Assembly (NCBI GenBank): GCA_014649555.1
Contig: BMTG01000001.1
Location: forward strand, 496,001 to 560,000
From: Streptomyces globisporus
GTDB taxonomy: Bacteria; Actinomycetota; Actinomycetes; Streptomycetales; Streptomycetaceae
Reading direction: 5' to 3'
Length of the DNA: 64,000 nt
Shown here: positions 8,530 to 15,671 of the stretch, piece by piece
Layout of the letters: each line of letters begins with the position of its first letter
How positions within the stretch are numbered: the first letter of the stretch is position 1
The notes under the pieces: model-generated
Told to the model about the DNA's origin: nothing
The model's database searches: none
What the model saw: only the letters and a program-made list of their open reading frames with translations
Made by a program: the position numbers and the translations under genes

Positions 8530-9387
8530 ATGAGCCGCCCGCCCACCTTCGCCCCGCCGCCCTGCGCCCGCGCCCGCGTCCTGGCCACCGAGCGCGGCGA
8601 CTTCGCCGTTCTGGACGCCGTGCCGCGTACCCCGGCCCGGGCCACCGCCCTGCTGCTGCCCGGCTACACCGGCAGCAAGGAGGACTTCGTCGCCCTGCTG
8701 GAACCGCTGACCGGGGCGGGCTACCGGGTGGTCGCCGTGGACGGCCGGGGGCAGTTCGAGTCGAAGGGGCCGGATCGTCAGGAGGGTTATGCCCAGGGCG
8801 AGTTGGCCCGGGACGTGCTGGCGCAGGCGGCGGCTCTGGGCGAGGGCCCCGGGGAGCTGCATCTGCTCGGGCACTCGCTCGGCGGTCAGATCGCCCGCGC
8901 CGCCGTCCTGCTGGACGCCTCCCCGTTCCGCTCGCTGACGCTGATGTCCTCGGGCCCCGCCGAGGTCGTCGCGGCCCAGCGGGACAAGGTGAAGATGCTG
9001 AGCGACGCGTTGTCCGTGCTGTCCATGGACGAGGTGTGGCAGGCGATGCAGGCGATGGATCCCCCGCAGGACGCGGACACCGGCGACGGCGCGGACATGC
9101 GCCGCCGCTGGCTGGCCCACAACCCGGCCCAGTTGATCGCCACCGGGGCCCAGTTGGCGGCCGAGCCGGACCGGGTGGACGAGCTGGCCGCCGTCGGGCT
9201 CCCCTTCCATGTGCTGTCCGGGGAGCGCGACGACGTGTGGCCGGTGGAACTGTTCGACGCCATGGCGCGGCGTCTCGGCGCCCGCCGCACCAGGATCGCC
9301 GGCGCCGAGCACTCCCCCAACACCGCCCGCCCGCAGGAGACCGCGAAGGCGCTGGCAGCGTTCTGGGACGGCCTGCCGGACGCCTGA
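8530..9387 (+). CDS. alpha/beta hydrolase
   Basis: 285 aa. Visible elements are LLPGYTGSKEDF (oxyanion region), the nucleophile elbow GHSLGGQ (Ser about 120), SGERDDVWP (Asp) and AGAEHSPNT (His): a complete catalytic triad of the esterase/lipase superfamily. The substrate is unknown. The ATG follows TAGCCT by 6 nt without a ribosome binding site, suggesting leaderless transcription. The strong helicase terminator upstream makes it an independent unit. Confidence 0.85.
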   Translation: MSRPPTFAPPPCARARVLATERGDFAVLDAVPRTPARATALLLPGYTGSKEDFVALLEPLTGAGYRVVAVDGRGQFESKGPDRQEGYAQGELARDVLAQAAALGEGPGELHLLGHSLGGQIARAAVLLDASPFRSLTLMSSGPAEVVAAQRDKVKMLSDALSVLSMDEVWQAMQAMDPPQDADTGDGADMRRRWLAHNPAQLIATGAQLAAEPDRVDELAAVGLPFHVLSGERDDVWPVELFDAMARRLGARRTRIAGAEHSPNTARPQETAKALAAFWDGLPDA

Positions 9388-9441
9388 CGGGCTCCCCGCC
9401 GCCCGGCCTCGGGGCCGTACCCGCAAAGAAGGGCCGCCGCG

Positions 9442-10362
9442 TCAGTACTGCGCCTGAAGGTGCTGCCAGAAGCCGTCGCGGAGCGCCCGCCGCAGATGGG
9501 CGTGGCCGCGCAGCGAGTGCTGGAGCAGCCGTTCGGCCTCCACCAGGAGGTCCTGGTCGACGGAGCCCGGCAGGTAGGGGTGGCCGGGCAGCAGGTCGGC
9601 GAGGGATTCCCGGCCCCGGGCGGCGAGCCAGGCGGCCGCGATCTGCGCGCCGACGAAGCGGACGTCCTCCCGGGAGGGGGCCGGGGTGTCGTCCTCGTAC
9701 ATGGTGACGGGCCGCCGGGTGACGTAGGGGCGGCAGAAGTCCAGGTCGAAGGTGCGCTGGCTGTCGACCTCCCAGAGCAGGGGCTCGGCCTGGTTGCGGC
9801 CCTCGCCGGCCTCGATGCCCCAGAGGTGGACGCGGGCCCCGTACCCCTGGGCGGCCTCGACCGCCGAGACCAGGTCCTCGTCGCCGCCGACGAGCGCCGC
9901 GTCGCTGATGGCGCGGTGCCGGGCGAGGGATTCGAGGTCGGTGCGGATGAGGGAGTCGACGCCCTTCTGCTGGTTGTTGGCGTTGAGGTTGCCGAGCCGC
10001 ACCTTGACGTCGGGGAGTTCGGCGATGGCCTGCTGCTCGGTGGTGTGGATCCGGCGCCGGGCCCCGTCGTACCAGTAGACGCGCAGCAGCCTGCTGTCCG
10101 CGAAGATCGTGCGGGCCTTGTCGATGAAGGCCTCGATCAGCCCTTCGGCGTCGAGGTCGAAGGAGCGCCGGTCCTCGGTACCGGTGACGAGCAGCCCGGC
10201 CGCGGCGTAGACGTAGCCGGCGTCCACGAAGATGGCGTGCGTCGAGGGGGTCTTCGCCACCTCGACGAGCATGCGCTGGAGCAGCTCGTTGGTGCGGTCG
10301 AGGCGGGCGGCGAGGCCGGCACCTGCGGTGACCCCGGTGTTCTGCGGGTCCGCCTCGTTCAT
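9442..10362 (-). CDS. NYN-domain (PIN-like) protein, putative ribonuclease
   Basis: 306 aa. The NYN/PIN-like fold is shown by IFVDAGYVYAAAGLL (first catalytic Asp, about residue 47), the central KGVDSLIRTDLESLA (Asp) and ALVGGDEDLVSAVEAA (Asp pair), ending with the QRTFDLDF strand. NYN domains are predicted metal-dependent RNases or RNA-binding domains. About 90 C-terminal residues form an extra helical domain (SREDVRFVGAQIAAAWLA). The ATG at 10362 has TGAGG 6 nt upstream. It diverges from the structured leader and 50-codon gene starting at 10405. Confidence 0.85.
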   Translation of the reverse strand: MNEADPQNTGVTAGAGLAARLDRTNELLQRMLVEVAKTPSTHAIFVDAGYVYAAAGLLVTGTEDRRSFDLDAEGLIEAFIDKARTIFADSRLLRVYWYDGARRRIHTTEQQAIAELPDVKVRLGNLNANNQQKGVDSLIRTDLESLARHRAISDAALVGGDEDLVSAVEAAQGYGARVHLWGIEAGEGRNQAEPLLWEVDSQRTFDLDFCRPYVTRRPVTMYEDDTPAPSREDVRFVGAQIAAAWLAARGRESLADLLPGHPYLPGSVDQDLLVEAERLLQHSLRGHAHLRRALRDGFWQHLQAQY

Positions 10363-10404
10363 GCGAACCTCATGGTCTGTGGTGGTGTGGCTACCGACGG
10401 GTAT

Positions 10405-10432
10405 TTAGACATCCAAAAAATTTCCTTAGCGT
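10405..10432 (+). promoter_or_regulatory. putative promoter of the 50-codon gene
   Basis: TTAGAC (10405-10410), a 16-bp A/T-rich spacer, then TAGCGT (10427-10432). The stretch is strikingly A/T-rich for this genome and would start a transcript near 10440, about 130 nt ahead of the ORF. Confidence 0.45.
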
Positions 10433-10471
10433 AGGGAATGTTTGCCAGGGGCAACTCGTTGTCACCCTTGT

Positions 10472-10526
10472 GGAACGCGAGGGAAACCTCGCGTTCCTAG
10501 TCTTGCCGGTGGGACGCCCCACCGGC
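10472..10526 (+). ncRNA. structured leader: GAAA-capped hairpin plus second hairpin
   Basis: Hairpin 1 is a perfect 11-bp stem (10472-10482 with 10487-10497) closed by GAAA, a GNRA tetraloop. Hairpin 2 is a perfect 9-bp stem (10505-10513 with 10518-10526) with loop ACGC, only 7 nt later. Both lie between the putative promoter and the ribosome binding site of the 50-codon gene. GNRA capping suggests selection at RNA level rather than a DNA operator. It could be an attenuator, a stabilising or processing element, or a protein-binding site; no known riboswitch matches. Confidence 0.5.
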
Positions 10527-10569
10527 GCCAGCAGTTCTCCAGCAGGAGGATCAGACGAAGGGAAGCCCT

Positions 10570-10722
10570 ATGCGCTTCGAGATCATGCGACTCGACGACG
10601 TCGACGGTACCGCCGTGGACAGCACCGTCGTGGACGCCGCCTCCGTCAACCGGATCGTGCAGCAGGCCGCGGCAACGGGCCAGCGCATCTACATCCGGCC
10701 GGCCGACAGTTCGGCCTCGTAA
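10570..10722 (+). CDS. 50-aa conserved hypothetical protein
   Basis: Starts MRFEIMRLDDVDGTAVDSTV and ends RIYIRPADSSAS. A GAAGGGAAG ribosome binding site precedes the ATG, and the gene is bracketed by its own promoter, structured leader and a strong terminator, so it is a real short gene. The predicted fold is a beta strand, a helix (ASVNRIVQQAAATG) and a beta strand; no Cys, no membrane segment. Function unknown. It is transcribed divergently from the NYN-domain gene. Confidence 0.75.
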   Translation: MRFEIMRLDDVDGTAVDSTVVDAASVNRIVQQAAATGQRIYIRPADSSAS

Positions 10723-10743
10723 CACCTGACGTTGTGAAGACGA

Positions 10744-10778
10744 AGCACCCCCGTACGGAACGTCCGTGCGGGGGTGCT
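10744..10778. terminator. bidirectional terminator between 50-aa gene and marC-like gene
   Basis: 16-bp stem with one G-U pair (10744-10759 with 10763-10778) and loop ACG, in the convergent gap. Confidence 0.85.
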
Positions 10779-10805
10779 GTGGTGTGCGGGGGCGTGAGCG
10801 GGGCC

Positions 10806-11411
10806 TCAGGAGTTCTGGATGACCTGGGTGACGCCGTTGATGATCTGCTGGACGGCGATGGCGGAGAGCATCATGCCCGCGAGCCGGGTCACCAGCACCA
10901 CGCCACCGTCCTTGATCACGCGGATGATGACCAGCGAGTAGCGCATGGTCAGCCAGAGCACGACGTGCATGGCGACGATCGCGGACCACACCGAGAGCTG
11001 GCCGCCCACGCCGTCGGCGTGCTGCACCGCGAGGATGACCGAGACGATGGCTCCGGGCCCGGCCAGCAGCGGCATGCCCAGCGGTACGAGCGCCACGTTG
11101 ACGTCCTTGGTCTGCGTCGGCTCGTCCGTCTTGCCGGTCAGCAGGTCGAGCGCGATGAGCAGCAGCAGGAGTCCGCCCGCGATCATCAGCGCGGGCACGG
11201 AGACATGCAGGTAGTCGAGGATCTGCTGACCGAGCAGACCGAAGACGGCGATCACGCCGAACGCGACCGTGACCGCCTGGAGCGCCATCTTGCGCTGCAC
11301 CTTGGCGGGGCGGCCCGCGGTGAGGGCGAGGAAGATCGGCGTGATCCCGGGCGGGTCCATGATCACAAATAGGGTGAGAAAAAGGGATCCGAAGACAGCG
11401 ACGTCGAACAC
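10806..11411 (-). CDS. MarC family integral membrane protein
   Basis: 201 aa with six hydrophobic segments, beginning VFDVAVFGSLFLTLFVIMDPPGI; the DPPGI/PIFLAL motif after the first helix is typical of MarC (UPF0056). GLLGQQILDYLHVSVPALMIAGG is the next conserved block. MarC proteins are inner-membrane proteins once linked to antibiotic resistance; transport function is unproven. The GTG at 11411 with AAGG 6 nt upstream gives the usual family length; an open extension to 11618 is Arg/Pro-rich and not family-like. Confidence 0.88.
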   Translation of the reverse strand: MFDVAVFGSLFLTLFVIMDPPGITPIFLALTAGRPAKVQRKMALQAVTVAFGVIAVFGLLGQQILDYLHVSVPALMIAGGLLLLLIALDLLTGKTDEPTQTKDVNVALVPLGMPLLAGPGAIVSVILAVQHADGVGGQLSVWSAIVAMHVVLWLTMRYSLVIIRVIKDGGVVLVTRLAGMMLSAIAVQQIINGVTQVIQNS

Positions 11412-11550
11412 AGTGAGCCTTGCGAGAGATGAGCGGGCGGTACGGAGAAAGCGCGGGTCCGGGCAGCGGGCGTCGCGGTGCGTCGGGCACGCGACGGTAC
11501 GCACGGGGGCGCGGCGAGAGAAACGTGGTGCGGCGGAGGAGCTCGGGGCC

Positions 11551-12417
11551 TCAGCGGCGGACGGCTCCACCGGCGCCCGGAACGGGGAAGGCTCCGGTCG
11601 CGCGCCGGGTGATCTCACCGTAGATCTCGGGATCGGTGGTGCACGCGCCGAGCTCGACGGTCTTCCGGCTGCCGTGGTAGTCGCTGGAGCCGGTCGTGAG
11701 CAGCCCCAGTTCGCGGGCGAGGCCGCGCAGCCGGGCCCGGGTGGGCTCGTCGTGGTCCATGTGGTCGACCTCGATGCCGTCGAGGCCCGCCTCGGCGAGG
11801 GCGGCGATCGTGGACTCGGGGACGACCGCGCCGCGTTTCACCGCGCCCGGGTGGGCGAAGACGGCGACCCCGCCCGCCGCCTTCACCAGGCGGACAGCCT
11901 CGAAGGGGTCGAACTCGTGCTTCTCGGCGTACGCCCGGCCGCCGTTGCCCAGCCAGTCGGGCGTGAAGGCGTCGGAGACGGTGGGGACGACGCCGAGTTC
12001 GACGAGGGCGGCGGCGACGTGCGGGCGGCCGACCGAGCCGTCCCCGGCGATGCGGGCGACCTGCTCCCAGGTGATGGGGACGTCGAGGGCGCGCAGCTTG
12101 CGGACCATCTCCTGGGCGCGCGGCACCCGGTCGTCGCGGACGAGTTCCCGGGCGCGCTCCAGTTCGGTGTCGGCCGGGTCGAAGAGGTAGGCGAGCAGAT
12201 GCACGCCCACGCCGTCGACGCGGCAGGAGAGTTCGGCGCCGGTGACGAGGGTGAGCCCCTCGGGCAGTGCGTCGATGGCCTGCTGGTGGCCGCCCACGGT
12301 GTCGTGGTCGGTGAGCGCGACGACGTCCAGACCCGCCGCGGCGGCGTTGGCGACCAGCTCGGCGGGGGTGTCCGTGCCGTCCGACGCGGTGGAGTGGGTG
12401 TGCAGGTCGATACGCAC
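11551..12417 (-). CDS. PHP-domain metal-dependent phosphoesterase
   Basis: 288 aa. PHP metal-ligand motifs appear in order: DLHTHSTASDG (His-x-His), ALTDHDT (Asp-His-Asp), GAELSC (Glu), GRPHVA, FAHPGA and SSDYHGS (Asp-x-His). This matches the stand-alone PHP phosphatase/exonuclease group (TrpH/RNase AM-like), which hydrolyses 3',5'-bisphosphonucleotides or trims RNA 5' ends; activity here is inferred from family. It is transcribed in the same direction as marC, 139 bp upstream of it, and downstream of the DUF6758 gene. Confidence 0.88.
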   Translation of the reverse strand: MRIDLHTHSTASDGTDTPAELVANAAAAGLDVVALTDHDTVGGHQQAIDALPEGLTLVTGAELSCRVDGVGVHLLAYLFDPADTELERARELVRDDRVPRAQEMVRKLRALDVPITWEQVARIAGDGSVGRPHVAAALVELGVVPTVSDAFTPDWLGNGGRAYAEKHEFDPFEAVRLVKAAGGVAVFAHPGAVKRGAVVPESTIAALAEAGLDGIEVDHMDHDEPTRARLRGLARELGLLTTGSSDYHGSRKTVELGACTTDPEIYGEITRRATGAFPVPGAGGAVRR

Positions 12418-12516
12418 GACGGCTGACTCCGGGGCTCGCGGGCGGACGGGGGACCGCTCAAGGATAACCGCCGCCCACCAGGCCTCAGGCCGCGAAGGCC
12501 CCCTGTTCCACGTGAT

Positions 12517-13194
12517 CTAGCGCTCGCTCTTCCCCTGCCGGGGCGGCGTCTCCGGGGCGGTGAGCAGGCGCGGGGTGAGCGCGCCGCAGGGGACGAGGTC
12601 CACCTCTCCCCCGGCGTCCCGCAGATCGGTCAGGACCAGCTCGTCGTACATCAGGAGCCCCGACTGCTCGGGCCACAGGATCGCCCAGAGCCACAGCCCC
12701 CGCGCCTCGCCCGCGAACACGGCGCGGTCCTCCGGGACGTTCCGGACGTGCCAGAGCGGGGTGGGGCGGCCGGCGGCGTGAACCTTGGCGTCGGGGGCGG
12801 AGTCGACGTTCAGGTGGTGGCCGGGGTCGGGGCCCTCGATGCCGGCGTACCGGGCGCCGAGTCCGACGCCGAGTTCCTCGGCGACGAGGAGCAGCTCGCC
12901 CATCCCGCCCAGCGGACCGGGTCCGGAGCAGGCCACGGCGCTCGCGCGTCCGCCGCTGCGGTCGTCGCCCGCGCTGGCGGCCCCGGTGAACAGCCAGCCC
13001 ACGGGGAGCGGCCAGGGCATCCAGACGGGGACCTGGGTGCGGTGCACCACGACGCCGAGCGCCTCGACGCTGGGCGGGACGACCGGCTGCATCGGGTGGA
13101 CCTGGCCGTGCACGGAGCACTGCCAGGCGTCGGCGAAGAGACCGGGCGCCCTGACCCGGCCACCGCACTTCGGGCAACTGGGTTCGCCCCTCAT
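12517..13194 (-). CDS. DUF6758 family protein with N-terminal zinc-ribbon motif
   Basis: 225 aa from ATG 13194. The N-terminus MRGEPSCPKCGGRVR carries a CPxCGG half zinc ribbon, and a further WQCSVHG could supply more ligands. The rest is an uncharacterised soluble alpha/beta domain found in Streptomyces (DUF6758). The ATG is 13 nt from GGAGG; a TTG three codons upstream (13203) has better spacing, so the exact start is uncertain. Function unknown. Confidence 0.78.
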   Translation of the reverse strand: MRGEPSCPKCGGRVRAPGLFADAWQCSVHGQVHPMQPVVPPSVEALGVVVHRTQVPVWMPWPLPVGWLFTGAASAGDDRSGGRASAVACSGPGPLGGMGELLLVAEELGVGLGARYAGIEGPDPGHHLNVDSAPDAKVHAAGRPTPLWHVRNVPEDRAVFAGEARGLWLWAILWPEQSGLLMYDELVLTDLRDAGGEVDLVPCGALTPRLLTAPETPPRQGKSER

Positions 13195-13282
13195 AAGGAC
13201 CAACCGTCCTCCCCGCCGGTCCTCCCGTCAAGGACGATCACCCGTCCGCAGCGTGCTCCTGACCGGGGAAAATAGATGTAGC

Positions 13283-13312
13283 TTGCATTTATTAGATTGT
13301 CTAACTTATTCT
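13283..13312 (+). promoter_or_regulatory. MFS promoter with palindromic operator in the spacer
   Basis: TTGCAT (13283-13288), an 18-bp spacer, then TATTCT (13307-13312): a good vegetative promoter. The spacer contains TTAGATTGTCTAA (13292-13304), a 5-3-5 inverted repeat of the MarR-operator type. The whole patch is A/T-rich. A repressor bound there would block polymerase; no MarR gene is present nearby. Confidence 0.65.
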
Positions 13313-13360
13313 GTGCATAGCGCATCGATCTGATGGGGCCGAGGGAGAAGGAGAGAACCC

Positions 13361-14599
13361 ATGCGGGAAGAGGATCCGTTCGACGAAGGAGCGACGGGAG
13401 GCGGCATCCTGCGCCAGCCGAAGGCCGTCTGGGCCACGGCGGGCGCCTCGGTCGTGGCCTTCATGGGGATCGGCCTGGTGGACCCGATCCTGCCGTCCAT
13501 CGCCCAGGGGCTGGACGCCTCGGCGAGCCAGGTGTCGCTGCTGTTCACCTCGTACTTCCTGATCACCGCCTTCGCCATGCTGGTCACCGGCTTCGTCTCC
13601 AGCCGCATCGGCGGCCGCAAGACCCTGCTGGCCGGTCTCGCGCTCGTGATCGTCTTCGCCGCGCTCTCCGGGACCTCGTCCTCCGTCGCCGAACTCGTCG
13701 GCTTCCGGGCCGGCTGGGGCCTGGGCAACGCCCTCTTCGTCTCGACGGCCCTCGCGGTCATCGTCGGAGCGGCGGCGGGCGGCAGCGCGGCGGCGATCCT
13801 GCTGTACGAGTCGGCGCTCGGCCTCGGCATGGCGTGCGGGCCGCTGCTCGGCGCGCTGCTGGGGGACGCCAGCTGGCGCTACCCGTTCTTCGGTACGGCG
13901 GCGCTGATGGCGATCGGCTTCCTCTGCATCGCCGCGTTCCTCAAGGAGCAGCCGAAGCCCGCCGTCAAGACCTCACTGCTCGATCCCGTGAAGGCGCTGG
14001 GCCACGGCGGCCTGGCCTCGGTGGCGGCCTCGGCGTTCTTCTACAACTACGCCTTCTTCACGATCCTGGCCTTCACGCCGTTCGTGCTGGACATGACCCC
14101 GTACAAGTCGGGCGCGGTCTTCTTCGCCTGGGGTCTGCTGCTCGCCGTCTTCTCCGTGCTGGTCGCCCCGCGCCTCCAGCGCCGCTTCGGCTCGCTCAAG
14201 GTGCTCGGGGGCTCGCTGGTGCTGCTCGCCGCCGACCTGCTGGTCCTCGGGTACGGCAGCCACACCACGGCGATCGTCGCCACGATCGTCTCCGGCGCGT
14301 TCATCGGCATGAACAACACCGTCTACACCGAACTGGCCCTCGGGGTCTCCGACGCCCCGCGCCCGGTGGCCAGCGCCGGTTACAACTTCGTCCGCTGGTT
14401 CGCCGCGGCGGCCGCCCCCTTCCTCGCCCCGAAGATCGAGGAGTGGACCGACATCCACGTCCCGTTCGTCGTCGCCGCGCTCGCCGCCCTCGTCGGAGCG
14501 GCCGTCGTGGGAGTACGGCGTGCGGCGCTGACCCACGAGGCCGAGGAGCTGGAGCCGGTCCACGCGATGGAGGACAGCGTGACGGTCTTCGCCGACTGA
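13361..14599 (+). CDS. MFS transporter (drug/proton antiporter type)
   Basis: 412 aa with 12 predicted membrane helices and a short acidic N-terminus (MREEDPFDEG). The loop 2-3 signature is recognisable in TGFVSSRIGGRKTLL (canonical GxxxDRxGRrxxL with Ser instead of Asp), and FRAGWGLGNALFVSTAL resembles motif B. It is typical of the 12-helix efflux group exporting small molecules. A GAAGGAGAG ribosome binding site precedes the ATG. It has its own promoter with an embedded palindrome, implying repression and induction by an unknown ligand. Confidence 0.9.
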   Translation: MREEDPFDEGATGGGILRQPKAVWATAGASVVAFMGIGLVDPILPSIAQGLDASASQVSLLFTSYFLITAFAMLVTGFVSSRIGGRKTLLAGLALVIVFAALSGTSSSVAELVGFRAGWGLGNALFVSTALAVIVGAAAGGSAAAILLYESALGLGMACGPLLGALLGDASWRYPFFGTAALMAIGFLCIAAFLKEQPKPAVKTSLLDPVKALGHGGLASVAASAFFYNYAFFTILAFTPFVLDMTPYKSGAVFFAWGLLLAVFSVLVAPRLQRRFGSLKVLGGSLVLLAADLLVLGYGSHTTAIVATIVSGAFIGMNNTVYTELALGVSDAPRPVASAGYNFVRWFAAAAAPFLAPKIEEWTDIHVPFVVAALAALVGAAVVGVRRAALTHEAEELEPVHAMEDSVTVFAD

Positions 14600-14619
14600 C
14601 GCCCCCTCAGGGAGACCGG

Positions 14620-15204
14620 TCAGTCCAGCGGTACGGACGTGCGCAGCGGGTCGCGCAGGTCCGTACCGTGCGTCAGCCACCGCTCCTGGAGCTCCTGCGC
14701 GCCGCGCACCCGCTTCCAGGCGGCCTCGTTGTGCGTCATCGGCAGCAGCGGCAGGAAGCGCACCGGGTCCATCGGCTCGTCCAGCTCCAGGTCCTCCACC
14801 AGACCGCCGGACTCCGCGACCAGCACCGAGGTGAACGGCGCCCCGGTCCACAGCGGCTCACCCAGGTCCAGTGACGCGCCCGGGGCCACGATCAGCCCCT
14901 CGACCTGCGGAGAGGCCGCCAGCACGGCGAGCGGGCGCAGCACCTGGTCGGTGTCGGCGATTCCGCCCCGTACGGAGAGGATCAGCTCGGCGCGGGGGCC
15001 CTGCACCGGGTCGGCCAGCGGGGAGGTGGGATCGGCCATCGGCGCGCCCGACATGCCGAGCGTCGCGTAGCGCACGATGTCGCCGTCGAGGAAGCGCAGC
15101 ACCTGGATGCGGTCCGTACCGAGGAACGTCACGTCGGCGCGGGCGTCCGGTTCCCCGAGGGCGGAACGGAGCCGGGCCTCGACCAGCGGAAGAATTTCTG
15201 CCAT
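14620..15204 (-). CDS. suppressor-of-fused (SUFU) domain protein
   Basis: 194 aa beginning MAEILPLVEARLRSALG. Conserved pieces of the bacterial SUFU-like family are VLRFLDGDIVRYATLGMS, RAELILSVRG, PLWTGAPFTSVLV and FLPLLPMTHNEAAWKR. Cytoplasmic and soluble; bacterial members often occur in immunity or toxin-related contexts, but here it is solitary in a housekeeping region. The ATG at 15204 follows TATGCT by 6 nt, which points to a leaderless mRNA. The open frame continues upstream, but that part lacks family similarity. Confidence 0.82.
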   Translation of the reverse strand: MAEILPLVEARLRSALGEPDARADVTFLGTDRIQVLRFLDGDIVRYATLGMSGAPMADPTSPLADPVQGPRAELILSVRGGIADTDQVLRPLAVLAASPQVEGLIVAPGASLDLGEPLWTGAPFTSVLVAESGGLVEDLELDEPMDPVRFLPLLPMTHNEAAWKRVRGAQELQERWLTHGTDLRDPLRTSVPLD

Positions 15205-15369
15205 GCGGCGAGCATAGATCGCGTAGTGAATGGGCAAAGTACGGGATTGGGCCTTGAGCGGCTGATAGCCTGGCCGCCGGTCGGGACAGCACGCAGAAGC
15301 GTCGCTCTTCTTCGTCCCGACGACACGTCGTCCCCCACGGGGGACCGGCCGGAGGAGGTGGGGACTGCT

Positions 15370-15429
15370 ATGGATCCAAGTCGACCGTGCAGTACCGACC
15401 GCTCTTCCGAGCCTCATCTTTCCCGCTGA
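15370..15429 (+). CDS. candidate 19-aa leader peptide upstream of corA
   Basis: ATG to TGA encodes MDPSRPCSTDRSSEPHLSR. GGAGGAGG lies 11 nt upstream, directly after the three alternative hairpins. The Pro-containing start resembles in style, not sequence, Mg2+-responsive leader peptides such as MgtL. It might be chance. Confidence 0.25.
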   Translation: MDPSRPCSTDRSSEPHLSR

Positions 15430-15525
15430 TCCGACGCTTCTCGTCGGTCGCCCGGGGCCGACGTCGCCGTCGTGTCCGGACGGCTTCCCGACAGCGGTTC
15501 GCGTGACGGAAGAGCCCTTCGTTCC

Positions 15526-15560
15526 TGCCTGCCTGTAGCGCATTTTGCCTGTCTGTAGCG
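15526..15560 (+). repeat. pair of 15-bp direct repeats, 20-bp period
   Basis: TGCCTGCCTGTAGCG (15526-15540) and TGCCTGTCTGTAGCG (15546-15560), one mismatch, exactly 20 bp apart (two helical turns). They lie about 110-145 bp before corA and may be a regulator-binding pair. Confidence 0.5.
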
Positions 15561-15671
15561 AACGCCGTCATCGCGCCCGCGCGGTGGAGCCCGCTTTGCG
15601 GACGTGAGCCCACGTCCCCATTCCGGGCTGTTCCACGCCCTCGCCGACGGCCCTCCGTGAAGGAGCCAGCC

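Larger units (their letters stand above)
15205..15671 (+). promoter_or_regulatory. 467-bp corA upstream/leader region
   Basis: No large gene fits here. It contains three overlapping, mutually exclusive stem-loops: 15280-15287 with 15314-15321, 15319-15332 (GACGAC/GTCGTC), and 15330-15345 (GTCCCCC/GGGGGAC). These are followed by GGAGGAGG, a 19-codon ORF and a pair of 20-bp-period repeats. I do not see M-box consensus sequences. The layout is compatible with a regulated Mg2+-transporter leader. Confidence 0.45.

Noticed and set aside
5946-8645. 899-codon open frame antisense to the DEAD-box helicase
   Set aside because: It is Gly/Leu/Arg-rich with no motif, follows the high-GC third-position bias of the real gene on the other strand, and lacks a ribosome binding site.
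12810-13163. Second gene in the DUF6758 region (117-codon minus frame)
   Set aside because: It is a Pro/Ser/Arg-rich shadow of the DUF6758 frame without start signals.
14620-15543. N-terminal extension of the SUFU-like protein to 307 aa
   Set aside because: The extra 113 residues lack similarity, and TATGCT lies directly before the ATG at 15204.
15205-15671. M-box (ykoK) magnesium riboswitch upstream of corA
   Set aside because: The conserved M-box sequence blocks are not present, only unrelated hairpins, so I list the region as an uncharacterised leader.
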